Assembly: GCA_011634665.1 (NCBI GenBank)
Contig: WAEK01000016.1
Location: 496,001 to 560,000 of the forward strand
DNA from: Mortierella sp. BCC40632
Lineage: Eukaryota > Mortierellomycota > Mortierellomycetes > Mortierellales > Mortierellaceae
Reading direction: 5' to 3'
DNA length: 64,000 bases
The position numbers and the translations under genes are program-made. Below, piece after piece: positions 48,132 to 59,895 of the stretch. Positions within the stretch are counted from its first letter, which is position 1. The number at the start of each line of letters is the position of its first letter. The notes beneath the pieces were generated by a model that saw only the letters and a list, made by a program, of their open reading frames with translations, was not told the origin of the DNA and searched no databases.

Positions 48132-50842
48132 CGTTTTTTTTTTTGGTGCTGGGAAAAAAGGGCTTCCGGTGATAATTCCTTGCCGCGACATTCCCAGCTC
48201 GTGTGCCCTCCCACTACCTTTTGTGTTTGTGCGAGAATTTTATTAACGCCTGCTCTGAAATTATATTTCTTATTTTTTGCTCTGCGTCTCTGTGCTCCCG
48301 ACAAAATCATACTCTCGACCATGTTTTCTCGCTCCATCCTTTATCCTCGTCTTCCATCCCGCCTCAGATGATGGATTGGCGCGTCTCATTCATGCCAACA
48401 GACACCGAGGACATGACTCCCGCTCAGCTGCGTACTCAGATCAACCCCAAGATCTGCTTGACTGTCCGTCTTGGCAAGGGTATCATTGGTGCTGGCATGC
48501 CCATCTTGGTCGAGGACATGTCCTTCAAGGGCCACATGCGATTCAAGCTCAAGTTGATGGCCAACTTCCCCCATATCAAGACGGTTGACTTTAGCTTTTT
48601 GGAGCCCCCAGAGATCGACTATTGTCTCAAGCCCGTTGGTGGCGAGACTTTTGGAATGGATATCGCTCATGTAAGTTGACTATTATTAGCATTCCATTGC
48701 GCCTTGGTAACCTAGTGCCCAATCATTGCCTAATAGAAAAAAGAATGTCCCATACTGACTTGCACAATTATCTGACTTCTCTCAATGCACATAGATCCCT
48801 GGACTTCAGTCGTTCATCCGTGACCAGACGCATGCCATCTTGGGACCTATGATGTATGCCCCCAATGTCTACACCCTTGACTTGGAGCAGATAATGACTG
48901 GAGGTGCTTCGTTGACTGCTGCTGCAGGTGTTGTCCAGTTTACTATCTACAATGCCAAGGATCTCAAGAACACTGAATTGGTTGGAAACTCGGATCCTTA
49001 CATTAAGCTTCGTCTTGGCAACCGACCTGAGCTTGCAACCACGGCAGTGAAGCAAGACACGTATGTTCTTTACTTGTGGATATTGTTTAGGTTGCTGTAA
49101 ACGATAGAAAGACCTGGAAGACTGACCTATTTGTCTGAATATCATTTTTCTATAGACTTAACCCCGTCTGGAATGAGACGTACACTATCCTGGTCAACAA
49201 CTTGAATGAGGTTGTTTGCATGGAAATCTTGGATAAGGATAACATTCGCAAGGATAGACCATTGGGTCAAGCCAACTTTGATTTGAAGTCGTTGGAAGAG
49301 GATCCCATCCAGGATGACGTCTGGTGCAAAGTGCTTCGGAATGGAAAGGAACGTGGTGCTGTCCGTGTTCGGGCTGCCTACTTCCCTGTCCAACCACCAC
49401 AGCCTTCTGCCGATGGAACTCAATTGGTTCCTGTTCAATCTAACTCGGGTATTCTGGCCATCAGCCTTCCTCAGGCCAAGGATATTGCCCGTACAGGAAA
49501 GACAAAGTCTTTGTGCAACGTTTACTTGAATGGTCGTGTTGTTCACACAACCAAGAAGATGATCGGTGCCAACCCAGCCTGGGGTGCGGAGGTTGATGTC
49601 TTTATCACGGATCTCGAGGCGGCCCAGATCTCGGTCGAGGTGGTCTCGGATGGACAGGTGATCGGCTCTTATGGTGTTTCGGGCACCCGATTGATCAAGG
49701 ATACCGAACAGAAGGAGGACTGGGTCACGCTCCAAGGAGGTGAAGGCACCGGCAAGTTGAAGATCACGGGTATTTGGAAGCCCATCTTGATGGGTGATGA
49801 CCTGAACCCATCCCATCACAAACCAGCATTCGGTGTAATTCGTATCCAACTTATTAGTGGTCGTGACCTCCGTAATGTCGAAATCGGCGGAAGCTCCGAC
49901 CCCTATGTGGTTATTACAGGAGAGAAGGGCCTGAGTCGTGGACGGACCAAGGTCATTGATAGCAACCTCAATCCTGTCTGGAACGAAATCTTTTATGTCG
50001 CTGTCAACTCGATGAAGCAAGCCTTCGAGTTTGAGGTGTTTGATTTCCAAAAGGTAACCAAGGATAGAACCTTGGGCAAGACAAGCTTCAAGGTCAGCGA
50101 GCTCATTGAAGAACTGCCTGACAAGGCTGGTTATGCGGCCCGGACAAAGATTGATCGTTGGGCTCCTCTGACGCAAAAGGACGGATCTTCTAAGGGTGAC
50201 CTTCACTATGAGTTGACCTTCTTCCCATCGCTCAAGCTCACTCAGGAGGTGGTTCGGGCTGAACTCAAGGCTGCTTCCAACATTGCTGCCGCTGTTGAGG
50301 CGAACGCTACTGCCGAAGCAAAGGTGACTGAAGTGGCTGCACCTGTTGCAGATCCAGAGAATCCCGATGCTGCTCCTGTTGAACCTGTGCCAGCTGAGCT
50401 GCCAGCAGGAACTATCTATGCACATGAGGCATTGGATTACGATTCCGGTATTTTGGTAACCCACCTCATGGGTGCCGAACTCGACCGCTCCGGAACCTAT
50501 TGCGAGTTCTACATTGACAGTGACAGCTATCAGTTCCGGTCTCAGATGCAAAAGTCACGCAACCCCAAGTGGAACGAGATTGCAGATATCTTTGTCAAGG
50601 AGCTCGAGTATGCCAAGTTGGTGATTCTGGTCAAAGAGAAGTCGTCAATGGAAAAGGACCCTGTGATTGGCAACTTTACGTGCAATATCCGAACCCTCTT
50701 GGAGACGGCCCCAGTGGATGGAGGTCATTTCCCGATTCTGGACAAGACAGACAAGCGTGGCACCCTTCATATGCGATTCGAGTACCTGCCTGTCCCTATT
50801 GAGCTTTTGCCTAGAGAGCGTCTTGACAGTAAGTTAACGAGC

Positions 50843-50873
<31 letters not shown>

Positions 50874-52373
50874 GTGTATCTGAGGAATACTTCAATTTTT
50901 TTTTTCTGTTGCTAATCATGTCTTTTTTTTTTTTTTTTTTTTTTTTTTTGGGATCTTCAATCACGATTAGATATGGGTAACTTGACCGTAACATTGGTAC
51001 GCGCAAGAAACTTGATTGCTGCCGATCGTGGTGGCGCCAGTGACCCCTATGTGGTCTTCCGTGTGAATAACAAGGACGTCTACAAGTCCGAGGTGATTAA
51101 GAAGACCCTGAATCCAGAGTACAACGAGTCGTTCGTTGTCCCAATTGCGTCTCGTGATGACGATCAGTTCACCTTCGAAGTCTTTGACTGGAACCAAATC
51201 TCGACCGCCAAGTCTCTCGGTGTTGGTTCATTGGACCTTCGAAACATCCAACTGGTCTTGCCCAACGAGTTCTTGGTCAAACTGAGGAACAAGCAGAACC
51301 AAGGTGAGGTTCAAATCAAGATCAAGTTTATGCCAGAGTTCCTGTCAACCAACAAGCGCAAGTCTGGTTTTGGAGCAACATTTATTGGTGGTGGTGTGAA
51401 TGCTGTTACCTCAGGTGGTCAGCTCATCGGTCAAGCTGGCATGGCCGGCGTTGGCGCTGTTGCTGGAGGAGTTGGAACTGTCGGACAGGGAGCTTTGGAT
51501 GTTGGTGGTGCCGTTGGTAAGGGAGCCATCAAGGGCGTTGGCGCTGTTGGCAAGGGTGTCGGAGCCGTTGGCAAAGGTATGCTTGGAGGTATCACGACAG
51601 GTGCATCGGCATTGGGATTGAAGCGAAGTGACAAGAACGACTCGCCCATGCCCTCTGCAGTGTCACCCGCACAAGTGCCTACCCAGGCGCCTTCCGCTGC
51701 CGCCCCCGTGCCAGTCTCGACAGGCTCGCCCTCTGCAGCACCAGCACCCATGCCCGTGACAGGACCAACGACGTCCAACATCTCTGATTCAGGAAACCTC
51801 CGAAGCTCGAGCTCTGAGGCCTCGTTGAACAGCAACCTCCCCTTGCCCCGTACTAGCGTTGGCTCGATCCGTTCAAGGACTTCGATGGTCTTTGACAGCG
51901 GTGATATGGTAGGCGAGCCCGGTACGTTGACGATTCATGTGATCGAGGCCGAAGGTTTGATGGGAGTCGACAAGAGTGGCACCAGTGACCCCTATGTCAA
52001 GGTCCGTGTCGGAAACAACAGTGTTCTCAAGACCAAAGTCAAGAAGGAGAATCTTGCACCGATTTGGAACGAGTCGGTGGTTGTCCCTGGCATCACGGGT
52101 CACCCAGTGACGATTAATTTTTTGGTACGAGACCACAACACACTCGGAAGTGACAAGGATCTAGGCGAGTTTGATTTGAGGCTTTGGGAGTATATCCAGC
52201 CGAATACGGAGGCGCATTCTGGAGAGTACAAGGCAGACTTTTGGGCACCACTTGGAGGTACGGGAGGAAAGATCCATATTGCGCTTGACTTTGAGCCAAT
52301 GCAGCATCTCCCCCATGGTCAACTTGACACTATCTCAGAAAACAAGAAGCGTAGTCTTTTCAGCAGGAAGTGA
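46513..52373 (+). CDS. Tricalbin (extended-synaptotagmin-like ER-plasma membrane tether, SMP plus six C2 domains)
   Basis: Tricalbins anchor cortical ER to the plasma membrane and move lipids through an SMP domain. Seven exons (46513-47218, 47541-47620, 47798-48028, 48368-48670, 48795-49060, 49156-50828, 50971-52373) give 1,553 residues. After an Ala/Pro-rich cytosolic N terminus with VPVAQNEQ repeats comes a hairpin membrane anchor (~200-235) and an SMP domain (~262-475; ESTEWINNFMSKFWLIYEP, MDWRVSFMPTD). Six C2 domains start near 486, 625, 753, 959, 1088 and 1404. C2-1, -3, -5 and -6 keep the calcium-site SDPY motif; C2-2 and C2-4 lack it and are probably structural. A Gly/Ala/Val-rich repeat (KGVGAVGKG type) and a Pro/Ser linker separate C2-5 from C2-6. 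Yeast tricalbins have fewer C2 domains. Poly-T runs at 50848-50873 and 50921-50949 sit in the last intron. Confidence 0.95.
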
Positions 52374-52554
52374 AAAGGATCATGAAGCCTCTCTAGGAAA
52401 AGAAAACAATAGCAACAAAAAAAACCAACAAAAAAAAACCCCCCCTCGCACGCACACACGCACACATCTCACTTTAGCTCTAGTCTAATATCAACTCTGG
52501 ATGGGTAGCCCTTTTTCATGGATATCGGGGCGCCCGATACTTTTGTAGCTTGTA

Positions 52555-52560
52555 AATAAA
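52555..52560 (+). terminator. AATAAA polyadenylation signal of the tricalbin gene
   Basis: A canonical AATAAA follows a TTTTGTAGCTTGTA efficiency-like stretch, about 180 nt after the tricalbin stop and before the start of the next gene in the same direction. Confidence 0.55.
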
Positions 52561-52659
52561 ACCTTTTTTTTTTAACATACACGTGATGCTGTAACAAGGT
52601 GAGAGGATATTTCTCCACTTTTTTTTTTGGACTCTTTTTTCTTCACACTTTTTTTTTGC

Positions 52660-52810
52660 ATGTCAACCAACATGAGCGTACTGAACCGAGACGAATCAGT
52701 GTTCACACATGGATTCAAGGACGACGGTGTCCCTACAGATACTTCAGAACTTCAGGTAGATTAAATTCTCATTCTTTCCAAATGAGACGCAAGAGGAATG
52801 AACATTCTTC

Positions 52811-52844
<34 letters not shown>

Positions 52845-53060
52845 ATGACCAGAAGCATAATATAAAAAGAACATTCAAGCAATAGCTCGAGACAGAAGTA
52901 AGCATCAAGCGCGCGTTCTTTTTGTACACAAAAGAAAGTCCCATACCAAGACCCATTTCCAAGTAAGAACACGCCTTTCTATTTATGTTTTTATAGCCGT
53001 TATTGATCTTTTTAGGGTAGGATAGAGAATGGAACTTGGTGTTCTCCTAACTCTTGAGTA

Positions 53061-53108
<48 letters not shown>

Positions 53109-54721
53109 CTCTATCTCTTTTTTGTAAATATATTTTGTAAAATCAGGATCGAGCTCAAAAAGTCAAAACATGCAGAGTTTGTCCGCAAGGGACTCAACCA
53201 ACTAGGAGAACATTGGACCGTCCTCGACGCAAGTAAACCCTGGCTCTTATATTGGATCCTCCATTCACTCTCTTTGCTTCGGGAACCGATCTCGGACTCG
53301 CTCGCTCAACGGACCATCTCCACTCTAAAACAGATGCAATGTCCCACAGGAGGGTTCGCAGGTGGACCAGGACAGGAGGCTCATGTGGCTGCCACCTACG
53401 CTGCCGTGAACGCCTTGTCGATCATTGGAAGTCGAGAAGCCTATGAGCTTATTGACCGAGAAAAACTCTTTTCGTTCTTTATGCGGGTCAAACAACCAGA
53501 GGAAGGTTCTTTCAAAATGATGGTGGGAGGAGAGATTGATGTCCGAGGTACCTACTGTGTTCTGGCCGCAGCCACCATTACGAATTTATTGAGACCCGAG
53601 TTGACAGAGGGGGTAGCAGAATTCATTGGTCGGTGTCAGACTTTTGAAGGAGGGATTGGAGGTTATCCTGGAGTTGAGGCTCATGGTGGATACGCCTTTT
53701 GTGGATTGGCAGCACTTGAGCTCCTTGGACGGACAGATGTTCTCGACATTGATACCTTTGCGGTAAGAAAGAAAGTTTTTTCTTCATTTTCTCTTCTCTG
53801 AAGAATGAGTCTCATTCTATATGTTATGCTATAACTGACTTGTGTATTATTATTATTATCTTTTGCTGAAATGCTTTGCTACTTGGCGGATCATATTATT
53901 ATTATCTCATTTTAGAGGTGGAGCGCCAGGAGACAGATGGATTTAGAAGGAGGTTTCCAAGGAAGGACCAACAAACTGGTGGATGGATGTTACTCGTTCT
54001 GGATGGGCGGCGTATTCCCGATCTTGGGCAAAGCTCTTGAAGAGTTGGGAGAAAAGGAGGATCCGATTGATTTTGTGTATAGTCGAGGTAAGACTTGAGG
54101 GAGAGGATAAGAGGAGAGAAACTGAAAATCTTTTCTGTTGCAGACTTTTTTTTTTTGCTTCAGAGTTGGGATTTCGAGATGGACTTTACTGAAACTAAAA
54201 TCGTTAATTTGCTCCGCTCGTCATTTCGATGGCCCAAAGACGCATTACAAGAATATTTACTAGTTGCGTGTCAAGGAAAGACCGGTGGGATGCGGGATAA
54301 ACCATCCAAGTAGGTTCCTTTTATCTATAAATACTACATGCTTCTTAGGAGAAAGCCGATCGAGCAACACATCTCTTTTTCTCTATCTCACCCTACTCTT
54401 TTTAATTCCTCATCCTCCTTCACTAGGTCTGCTGATTTTTATCACACTTGCTATTGTCTGAGCGGACTCTCTGTCTCACAGCATCAACTTTCCTATCGAC
54501 ATGATCTCAAGGATTTGGCCTCGGGAGGCCTTCGATCCTTGCTCTGGGTCGATGTACCTGATCGAAAACGTGTGATAGGATCCCATTCGAATTTGGTGGA
54601 GCCCACTCACCCAGTTCTCAACATTCATTTGGACAAGGTCCGGAGCGCGTTTGTACATTTCTATGGAAAAGATGCAGTGGATCTTATTGAAGAAGTGGAT
54701 ATTGAGGTTGTACAGATTTAA
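52660..54721 (+). CDS. RAM1: Protein farnesyltransferase subunit beta
   Basis: The beta subunit binds zinc and farnesyl diphosphate and, with the alpha subunit, farnesylates CaaX proteins such as Ras. Six exons (52660-52755, 52886-52962, 53147-53762, 53916-54087, 54144-54309, 54427-54721) give 473 residues, close to the human 437. Exon 2 (77 nt) was placed because it alone restores the phase and the TSELQLETEVSIKRAF helix before KHAEFVRKGL. Landmarks are SKPWLLYWILHSL, CPTGGFAGGPGQEAHVAATY, GEIDVRGTYC, CQTFEGGIGGYPG and HGGYAFC. Zinc ligands are Asp and Cys of DGCYSFWMGG and His of DFYHTCYCLSGLS. The start of exon 5 could alternatively lie about 90 nt downstream. The gene follows tricalbin head-to-tail and is convergent with the CARP-like gene. 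Confidence 0.93.
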
Positions 54722-54724
54722 AAA

Positions 54725-54767
<43 letters not shown>

Positions 54768-54770
54768 GAT

Positions 54771-54776
54771 AATAAA
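54771..54776 (+). terminator. AATAAA polyadenylation signal of the farnesyltransferase gene
   Basis: An AATAAA hexamer lies 50 nt after the stop codon, directly after a GA dinucleotide run and before A-rich sequence and a TAA microsatellite (about 54860-54885) that separates the gene from its convergent neighbour. Confidence 0.5.
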
Positions 54777-54859
54777 AAAAAAAAGAAAAGAAAAGAAAAA
54801 GAAGCCACAACTATCTACCTTCGCCATTTGAAGGAATCCTCTTTGCCAATACAAGCAGA

Positions 54860-54897
<38 letters not shown>

Positions 54898-54935
54898 CTA
54901 TGGTGGAATGAGATTCTATTTGAGATCATTAGGAC

Positions 54936-56027
54936 CTAAAAGATGGGCAATAGCTGTACTATGGTCTGGCGACAGATTGGACATTGACGGGTTTCCTCCA
55001 TGATTTTCTTTCCGCTGTATAAATTTTTTGTAGGGGGATCACAAGAGTATTTGTAGTTGTTTGAAGTTAGTATCTCTATCGGAGCAAAGCAAACCAACAA
55101 CTGAACAATACAAGAAAAAGAGAAAACAAAAAGGGAGGGGGGGGGAGGGGAGGTAAATCCTACCAATCGATACAAGTTGCCATGTGGTTACAATTCAACA
55201 TGACACAGTTGAGCTCTGCATCACAACAAATCTTGCACAAATGAGCATCGTCTGTCGTTTCTTTTTTACTCTCCTCATCTCCTTCAACAGTATCATCCGC
55301 CTTGGTTGCCTTGGTGTCACCTCTTGCTCTTCTGATGGTAGTATCCTCGATCAAGATCTCAAGTCGCTTAATAAGTTCCGACTTTTCGAGAAGTCCTACA
55401 TGACTAATTGAATTGGCATCCAAAAGCGCCTTGATCACCTTGACAGGAAGTGTCATTATATTCACCTGCTGATCCATCACCTGTTCAATTGTCAACTCTC
55501 CTACTCCCTCCGTGGACTGAGGTCCTCGAGATTGCTGAGAAGATGTTGGAGGAGAAGGGTATCCATGGTTTGATGAAGACGGAGGAGGTCCTGGCTTTTG
55601 GCTTTGTTCAGGTATAGGCTCACTTTGTGGTGTCGACTGTGCTCCTGTCGTCGATCTCGGAGGCTCTGGTGGTGGTTGTGCCCGCGCGCTTCTTGGAATG
55701 GATGAGGTCGAGCTAGATTCGGTGGTGGAAGCGGGTCGTGACTCGGGTCTTGGTTCAGGATTTGGGACAGGCCTTGTCGATGGGCCTGGTGTCGATGACG
55801 ACGATGTTGATCGCTGGTGTTGTTGGGATGTCTGCGGACTCTCGTCTGATGAAGCCTTTGGAGGTGGAGGAGGCTGTCGACGCTCAGAATTAGACCTGGG
55901 TGGAATCGACTGTGAAGATGATGTGGATTGGGTTTGCTGGTGCTGTTTTTTCTGTTGCTGCTGCTGCTGCTGCTGCTGTTGTTGTTGTTGTTGTTGTTGT
56001 TGCTGTTGTTGCTGTTGATGATGTTGC

Positions 56028-56059
<32 letters not shown>

Positions 56060-57832
56060 TTGTTGATTATGATGGTGATATTGCTGCTGCTGGTGGTGAT
56101 GCTGCTGCTGCTGGTGGTGAGGATTCTGCTGCTGTTGGTGATATTGAAAGTGTTGTTGAGGTTGTGGTTGCGGTTGTGGTTGTTGGTTGAACTGTTGTTG
56201 TTGATAGTGCTGACCGAACGGCTGCTGTGGTTGCGACTGATATTGGTAATACTGTTGCTGTTGTGCATGTGGTTGAGGTTGTGGCTTTGGCTGTGGTTGC
56301 GGTTGCGGTTGCGGTTGTGGTTGCTGAGTGTACTGCTGCCCCTGGTAAAAGCCCTGGTATTGGTTAAACGGCTGCTGTTGAGGGAAACCCCGTTGTTGAT
56401 ACTGGTTATACTGTTCTTGCGCATGTTGGTAAAAACCCTGGAAAGCTGGCTGAGGCTGTGGTGGGGGTTGCTGTTGATGTTGTTGGAAGGGATATCCTTG
56501 CTGTGGCATACGGCAATATGCCTTGTACTGAGGGTCATTCTGAGAGAATGGATTCGGTATTTTCGAAGGATCGAACCCAGGAACCGGATAGGGCATGGAG
56601 TTGGGTTGAAATGACGATTGATTAGGGTGTCCAGGAGGGGTCTGATATGACTGACCCATGTGCGGAGTAAACCCAGGGCTAAAAGTGTTTCCAAATTGTG
56701 CTCCGCCATTTGTCTCTGTAGAGAAGGGAGGAGTGGCTGTCTTCGGAGCAGATCCAGTGCTCGGAGAGGACCTATGTGAGGATGGTGCCCCTCCATTCGA
56801 AGACGTTGGTGGAGGGCCGGTCCATGTAGCACTAGCCCGAGGATTTTCACTCTGCGTAGGAGCACTGCTCTCCTTGTCCTTGGTTCCTTCCTTTTCCTTG
56901 TCTGGATCTCGCTTCTTTGGTCCATCGCTGAGAAAGAGCTTTGTAAAGAACTTGTCCAAATCAAATCCCTGTCCTCCTTTTTGTGTCGAGCTTGGGAATT
57001 GGGTCATAAACTGCGCTACTTTTTCAAGAGTGTCGGGCATCTGCTCCCGAAAGTAAGTCTCGCTATCCTCAGGAAGTGGCCGTACCTCCTGGATAGCTTT
57101 TACCAGCTCTACCAATCCAAATCAGTTCTTAATGTTAGAGTGAGGGGAAAAAAAATAGTAAAGCCTACAGCAGACCAAAATCGAACGAACCATCTTTCTC
57201 TAGCATCCCATGAGTTGAGATATTGTATGCATTAAGGTAGCTCTTGAGCGTTTTGATCTGAAGCTTCTTCAGCTCACTTGAGTCAAGGTTGTAGACTATT
57301 CACTCAACGGACAAAGAACAATACGGACCGAGCTTAGTCTTTTTGTTCTCGGAATTACTGCTAGAGTAAAAAACGTGTCTTTTTGTTTCTTGTTACCTTG
57401 GCGAAAGTGGGCACAGTACCCACAGCATCGGACCGGTCTAAAAAGGAGATGAGAAGAGTCATGGATGAATCCTCTTTTTTTTCCATCCAGAGCCACCATC
57501 CCATGACCTTTTTCCGCAATGTCATTAGTGAACGTACTGAGGGTATCCAAAGTGGGGCAAGGTTGTCTTGAAGCTACTGCAGGCTTCGCATACACTACAT
57601 CCTATGAAATTCGTATCCAGAAAGAGCTTGGTCAGAGAAATATGAAACCCAATTGACAAGGCTCTATAGTTCCTGGACTTCCCTAGGGGGTATAAGAGAG
57701 GAAAGAGTATATACACCGCATACCACAATTATAGCAGTTCTTCTTGGAGCGCAAAAGACCAAACTCGCGCCCACACCGCTGACAACCTTTAGTCTGTTGG
57801 AGCGCTGGAGCTGTGTATACTTCTGGAGCCAT
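54936..57832 (-). CDS. CARP-like E3 ubiquitin ligase: FYVE-type zinc finger, two SAP-like segments, polyglutamine region, C-terminal RING
   Basis: Six exons (57832-57724, 57601-57538, 57437-57397, 57295-57191, 57108-55164, 55014-54936) give 780 residues. The N terminus is a FYVE-like finger (GCQRCGREFG, NCYNCGCSVCEACSSF, CCGYCAHF). Next is a SAP-like helix pair (ELKKLQIKTLKSYL...ISTHGMLEKDELVKAI). About 500 low-complexity residues follow, with several polyglutamine blocks and Pro/Gln repeats. Then come a second SAP-like segment (IKALLDANSISHVGLLEKSELIKRLEILI) and a C3HC4 RING (CKIC, NCNHMATCIDC, CPICRQ). This order is that of animal RFFL/RNF34 (CARP) proteins, which ubiquitinate targets at endosomal membranes. 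Lipid binding is uncertain because the basic R(R/K)HHCR patch of true FYVE domains is not visible. Substrates are unknown. Confidence 0.85.
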
Positions 57833-58255
57833 ATTGTACAGCAAAGGAAAAGGCGCTTAGAATGTAAAGGGGGAGAGTAGAGGGATGTGTCAAGAAACTG
57901 CTGTTAACCTTTCCTTGAATGAATGCCTATTATCTTTTTCTTTTTCTTTTCTTTTTTGTCCTGCAAAGGGTACTAGAGAAATGAAAGAAGAGATGGCGAA
58001 TGAACTGAATGAAGTGGCCTGGCCATGTCCGGAGAGAGATGGCTTTTCTCTCTCTTCTCCCTTGCCCAAGTCACGAGCACTGCCTTTTCCTTCTTTGAGC
58101 CTTGTACAACACTTATTATCTTCTCTGGCCATGGACCTTCGATATAAACCGCAGACTCCCACTAAAGGAGGGAAGTGAGGCACTAAACTTTTCCTACTAA
58201 CCACTTCTTCAAACGAGGTCGAGTCGAGTCGAGGAAACAGACAAGCCTGCACAAT

Positions 58256-58293
<38 letters not shown>

Positions 58294-58993
58294 TTTCGAA
58301 ACATTTCGGTCCGACACGTCGGTTTCCTTTCTCTCTTACCCTTTGACTAATTTGCTTCATGTTCAAACCGGGCTATGACGACGCCAGCTGACGCCTACGG
58401 TTTCAAAAAGAGATGTACCACACGTCTGGTTCCCAGAACCCCGCACGCACTTTTTTTTTCTCTTCTCCAGTTTCTGCTTACATACAGAGTTTATCAAAGC
58501 AGAATCGGATTGCGGTTTTCCACGCACGACAGAGACTATTCTCCGTTCATGACTGTGGCCCTTGTTTTTCTTTTTCAGGTAGTAACTTCCTGGGTTCTCT
58601 GATTTTCTTTAATGCGGGTACACGCGTCTTGTCTTTCGGGTTGAACGCGGTCTCTGGATTTTTTTTTATTATTATTATTTAAACCGCGACTTGGTAGGGA
58701 CTGAAGGGAAAGTAGAGGTCCCCTGGCCACGGCAGTTGAATTGCTTTGGAGATCAACGAACGATCGAAATGTTTTCCTACACTCAGCTGCTCTCTTCAGA
58801 GAGGGTCACCTCGCCTTTGGAGAGAAACCGAGTGCGCACCCTTTTATAAAAAGCCTTATGGGTTCCTTCCCCCCCACCACCTCCTTTCACGCAACAACGC
58901 GTTTTCACTGCACACGCTCATTCTCTCCACTCTTTTCATTTACTCTCTCACACACTCTATCAATACACATATCTACCGCACAAGAAAAAAAAA
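57833..58993. promoter_or_regulatory. Upstream region between divergent CARP-like and double-psi beta-barrel genes
   Basis: About 1.16 kb with no recognised gene. It contains a TC dinucleotide run (about 58259-58289), a TAT/ATT run near 58663-58678 and a TATA box close to the right-hand gene. Both promoters should be here. The open frame at 57890-58366 (minus) contains the TC repeat translated as Arg/Glu and looks spurious. Confidence 0.5.
58845..58852 (+). promoter_or_regulatory. TATA box of the secreted double-psi beta-barrel gene
   Basis: TATAAAAA lies 142 nt upstream of the ATG at 58994, followed by a CT/CA-rich leader (58860-58980) and an A-rich context immediately before the ATG. A strong TATA element fits an inducible or highly expressed secreted protein. 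Confidence 0.6.
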
Positions 58994-59761
58994 ATGGCTT
59001 TGAAAGCTCTCAGTCTTGTATTCATGGCGTCTTCGCTCATTAATCTTGCCCTCTCCGCACCATTTTCGTCCGATGTCCACTCGGGCTTTGGCAAGATTCA
59101 CACGCACAAGAGCCATCGTTGTCCCGAAATCGAGTACTCTCTAGATGACCGTGTCATTGCCCTGAGCTCATCCCAGTTCTACACGGGCCGTCACTCGAAT
59201 GCATGTGGATTGTATGCCAAAGTGAACAGAAAGGATAGCCCTGACAACCACTATTATTACAAGGTCGTGGATCTTTGTCAAGATTGTGATAAGCATACTG
59301 CGGCTCTCTCCAAGAATGCACTAAGAGAGTTTACCGACTCGGACGGACTCTTGATCGATTGGGAATTGGTTCGTCACCGGGATGAGGACGAGGACAAGGA
59401 ACAAGATCACAAGGACCGTGAGGACAAAGAGGACAAGTCTAGGAACAAGGTTTACCGTGGCCGTGGCACTTGGTTCAGCGACACATATGGAAGCTGTGAA
59501 GAGAGTTTCTCACAAGATGATTTGATTGTCGCAGTGAATGAGGCACAGATGGGTGAACAATATGGCTCACGCTCCAAATGTGGTCAACAGATTCGTGTCA
59601 CGGCCAGAGGTTATCCAGGCAAGAGTGTTGTTGTTCGTGTGGTCGATACATGCCCGTACCGCTATTGCAACTATGGCCATCTTGATCTCTCACGGGCAGC
59701 CTTCCAAAAGTTTGCCCCGCTCTCTGTGGGTGTTCTTGATCTCGAATGGTCCTATATTTAA
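58994..59761 (+). CDS. Secreted protein with two double-psi beta-barrel (RlpA/expansin-like) domains
   Basis: A single exon encodes 255 residues with a clear signal peptide (MALKALSLVFMASSLINLAL, cleavage near SA-PF). The second domain (~155-255) is a typical RlpA/barwin-like double-psi beta-barrel: GRGTWFSDTYGSCEES, DLIVAVNEAQMG, SKCGQQIRVTARG, VVVRVVDTCPYRYCNYGHLD and a final LDLEWSYI. The first part (~43-129) repeats the same plan in diverged form: ACGLYAKV, YYYKVVDLCQDCDKHTAALS and GLLIDWELV. A highly charged Asp/Glu/Lys linker (~130-154) joins them. Such fungal proteins act on or bind cell walls, or inhibit proteases; the exact role is unknown. The expansin catalytic context is not evident, so a lytic role is not claimed. 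Confidence 0.85.
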   Translation: MALKALSLVFMASSLINLALSAPFSSDVHSGFGKIHTHKSHRCPEIEYSLDDRVIALSSSQFYTGRHSNACGLYAKVNRKDSPDNHYYYKVVDLCQDCDKHTAALSKNALREFTDSDGLLIDWELVRHRDEDEDKEQDHKDREDKEDKSRNKVYRGRGTWFSDTYGSCEESFSQDDLIVAVNEAQMGEQYGSRSKCGQQIRVTARGYPGKSVVVRVVDTCPYRYCNYGHLDLSRAAFQKFAPLSVGVLDLEWSYI

Positions 59762-59785
59762 TTGACCTGTTTGCCTTATTACTTT

Positions 59786-59791
59786 AATAAA
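59786..59791 (+). terminator. AATAAA polyadenylation signal of the double-psi beta-barrel gene
   Basis: A canonical AATAAA lies 25 nt after the stop codon in the 134-nt gap to the convergent F-box gene. A GA dinucleotide run follows at about 59817-59866. Confidence 0.55.
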
Positions 59792-59832
59792 TTGACCCAA
59801 GTGGTTACTATCCATGAGAGAGAGAGAAAGAG

Positions 59833-59869
<37 letters not shown>

Positions 59870-59895
59870 AAAGAATTTAATAACAGCACCTCGTT

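Noticed and set aside
55928..56614. 228-residue plus-strand open frame rich in leucine and valine
   Set aside because: It is the antisense translation of the polyglutamine region of the CARP-like gene; poly-CTG reads as poly-Leu. No independent evidence for a gene.
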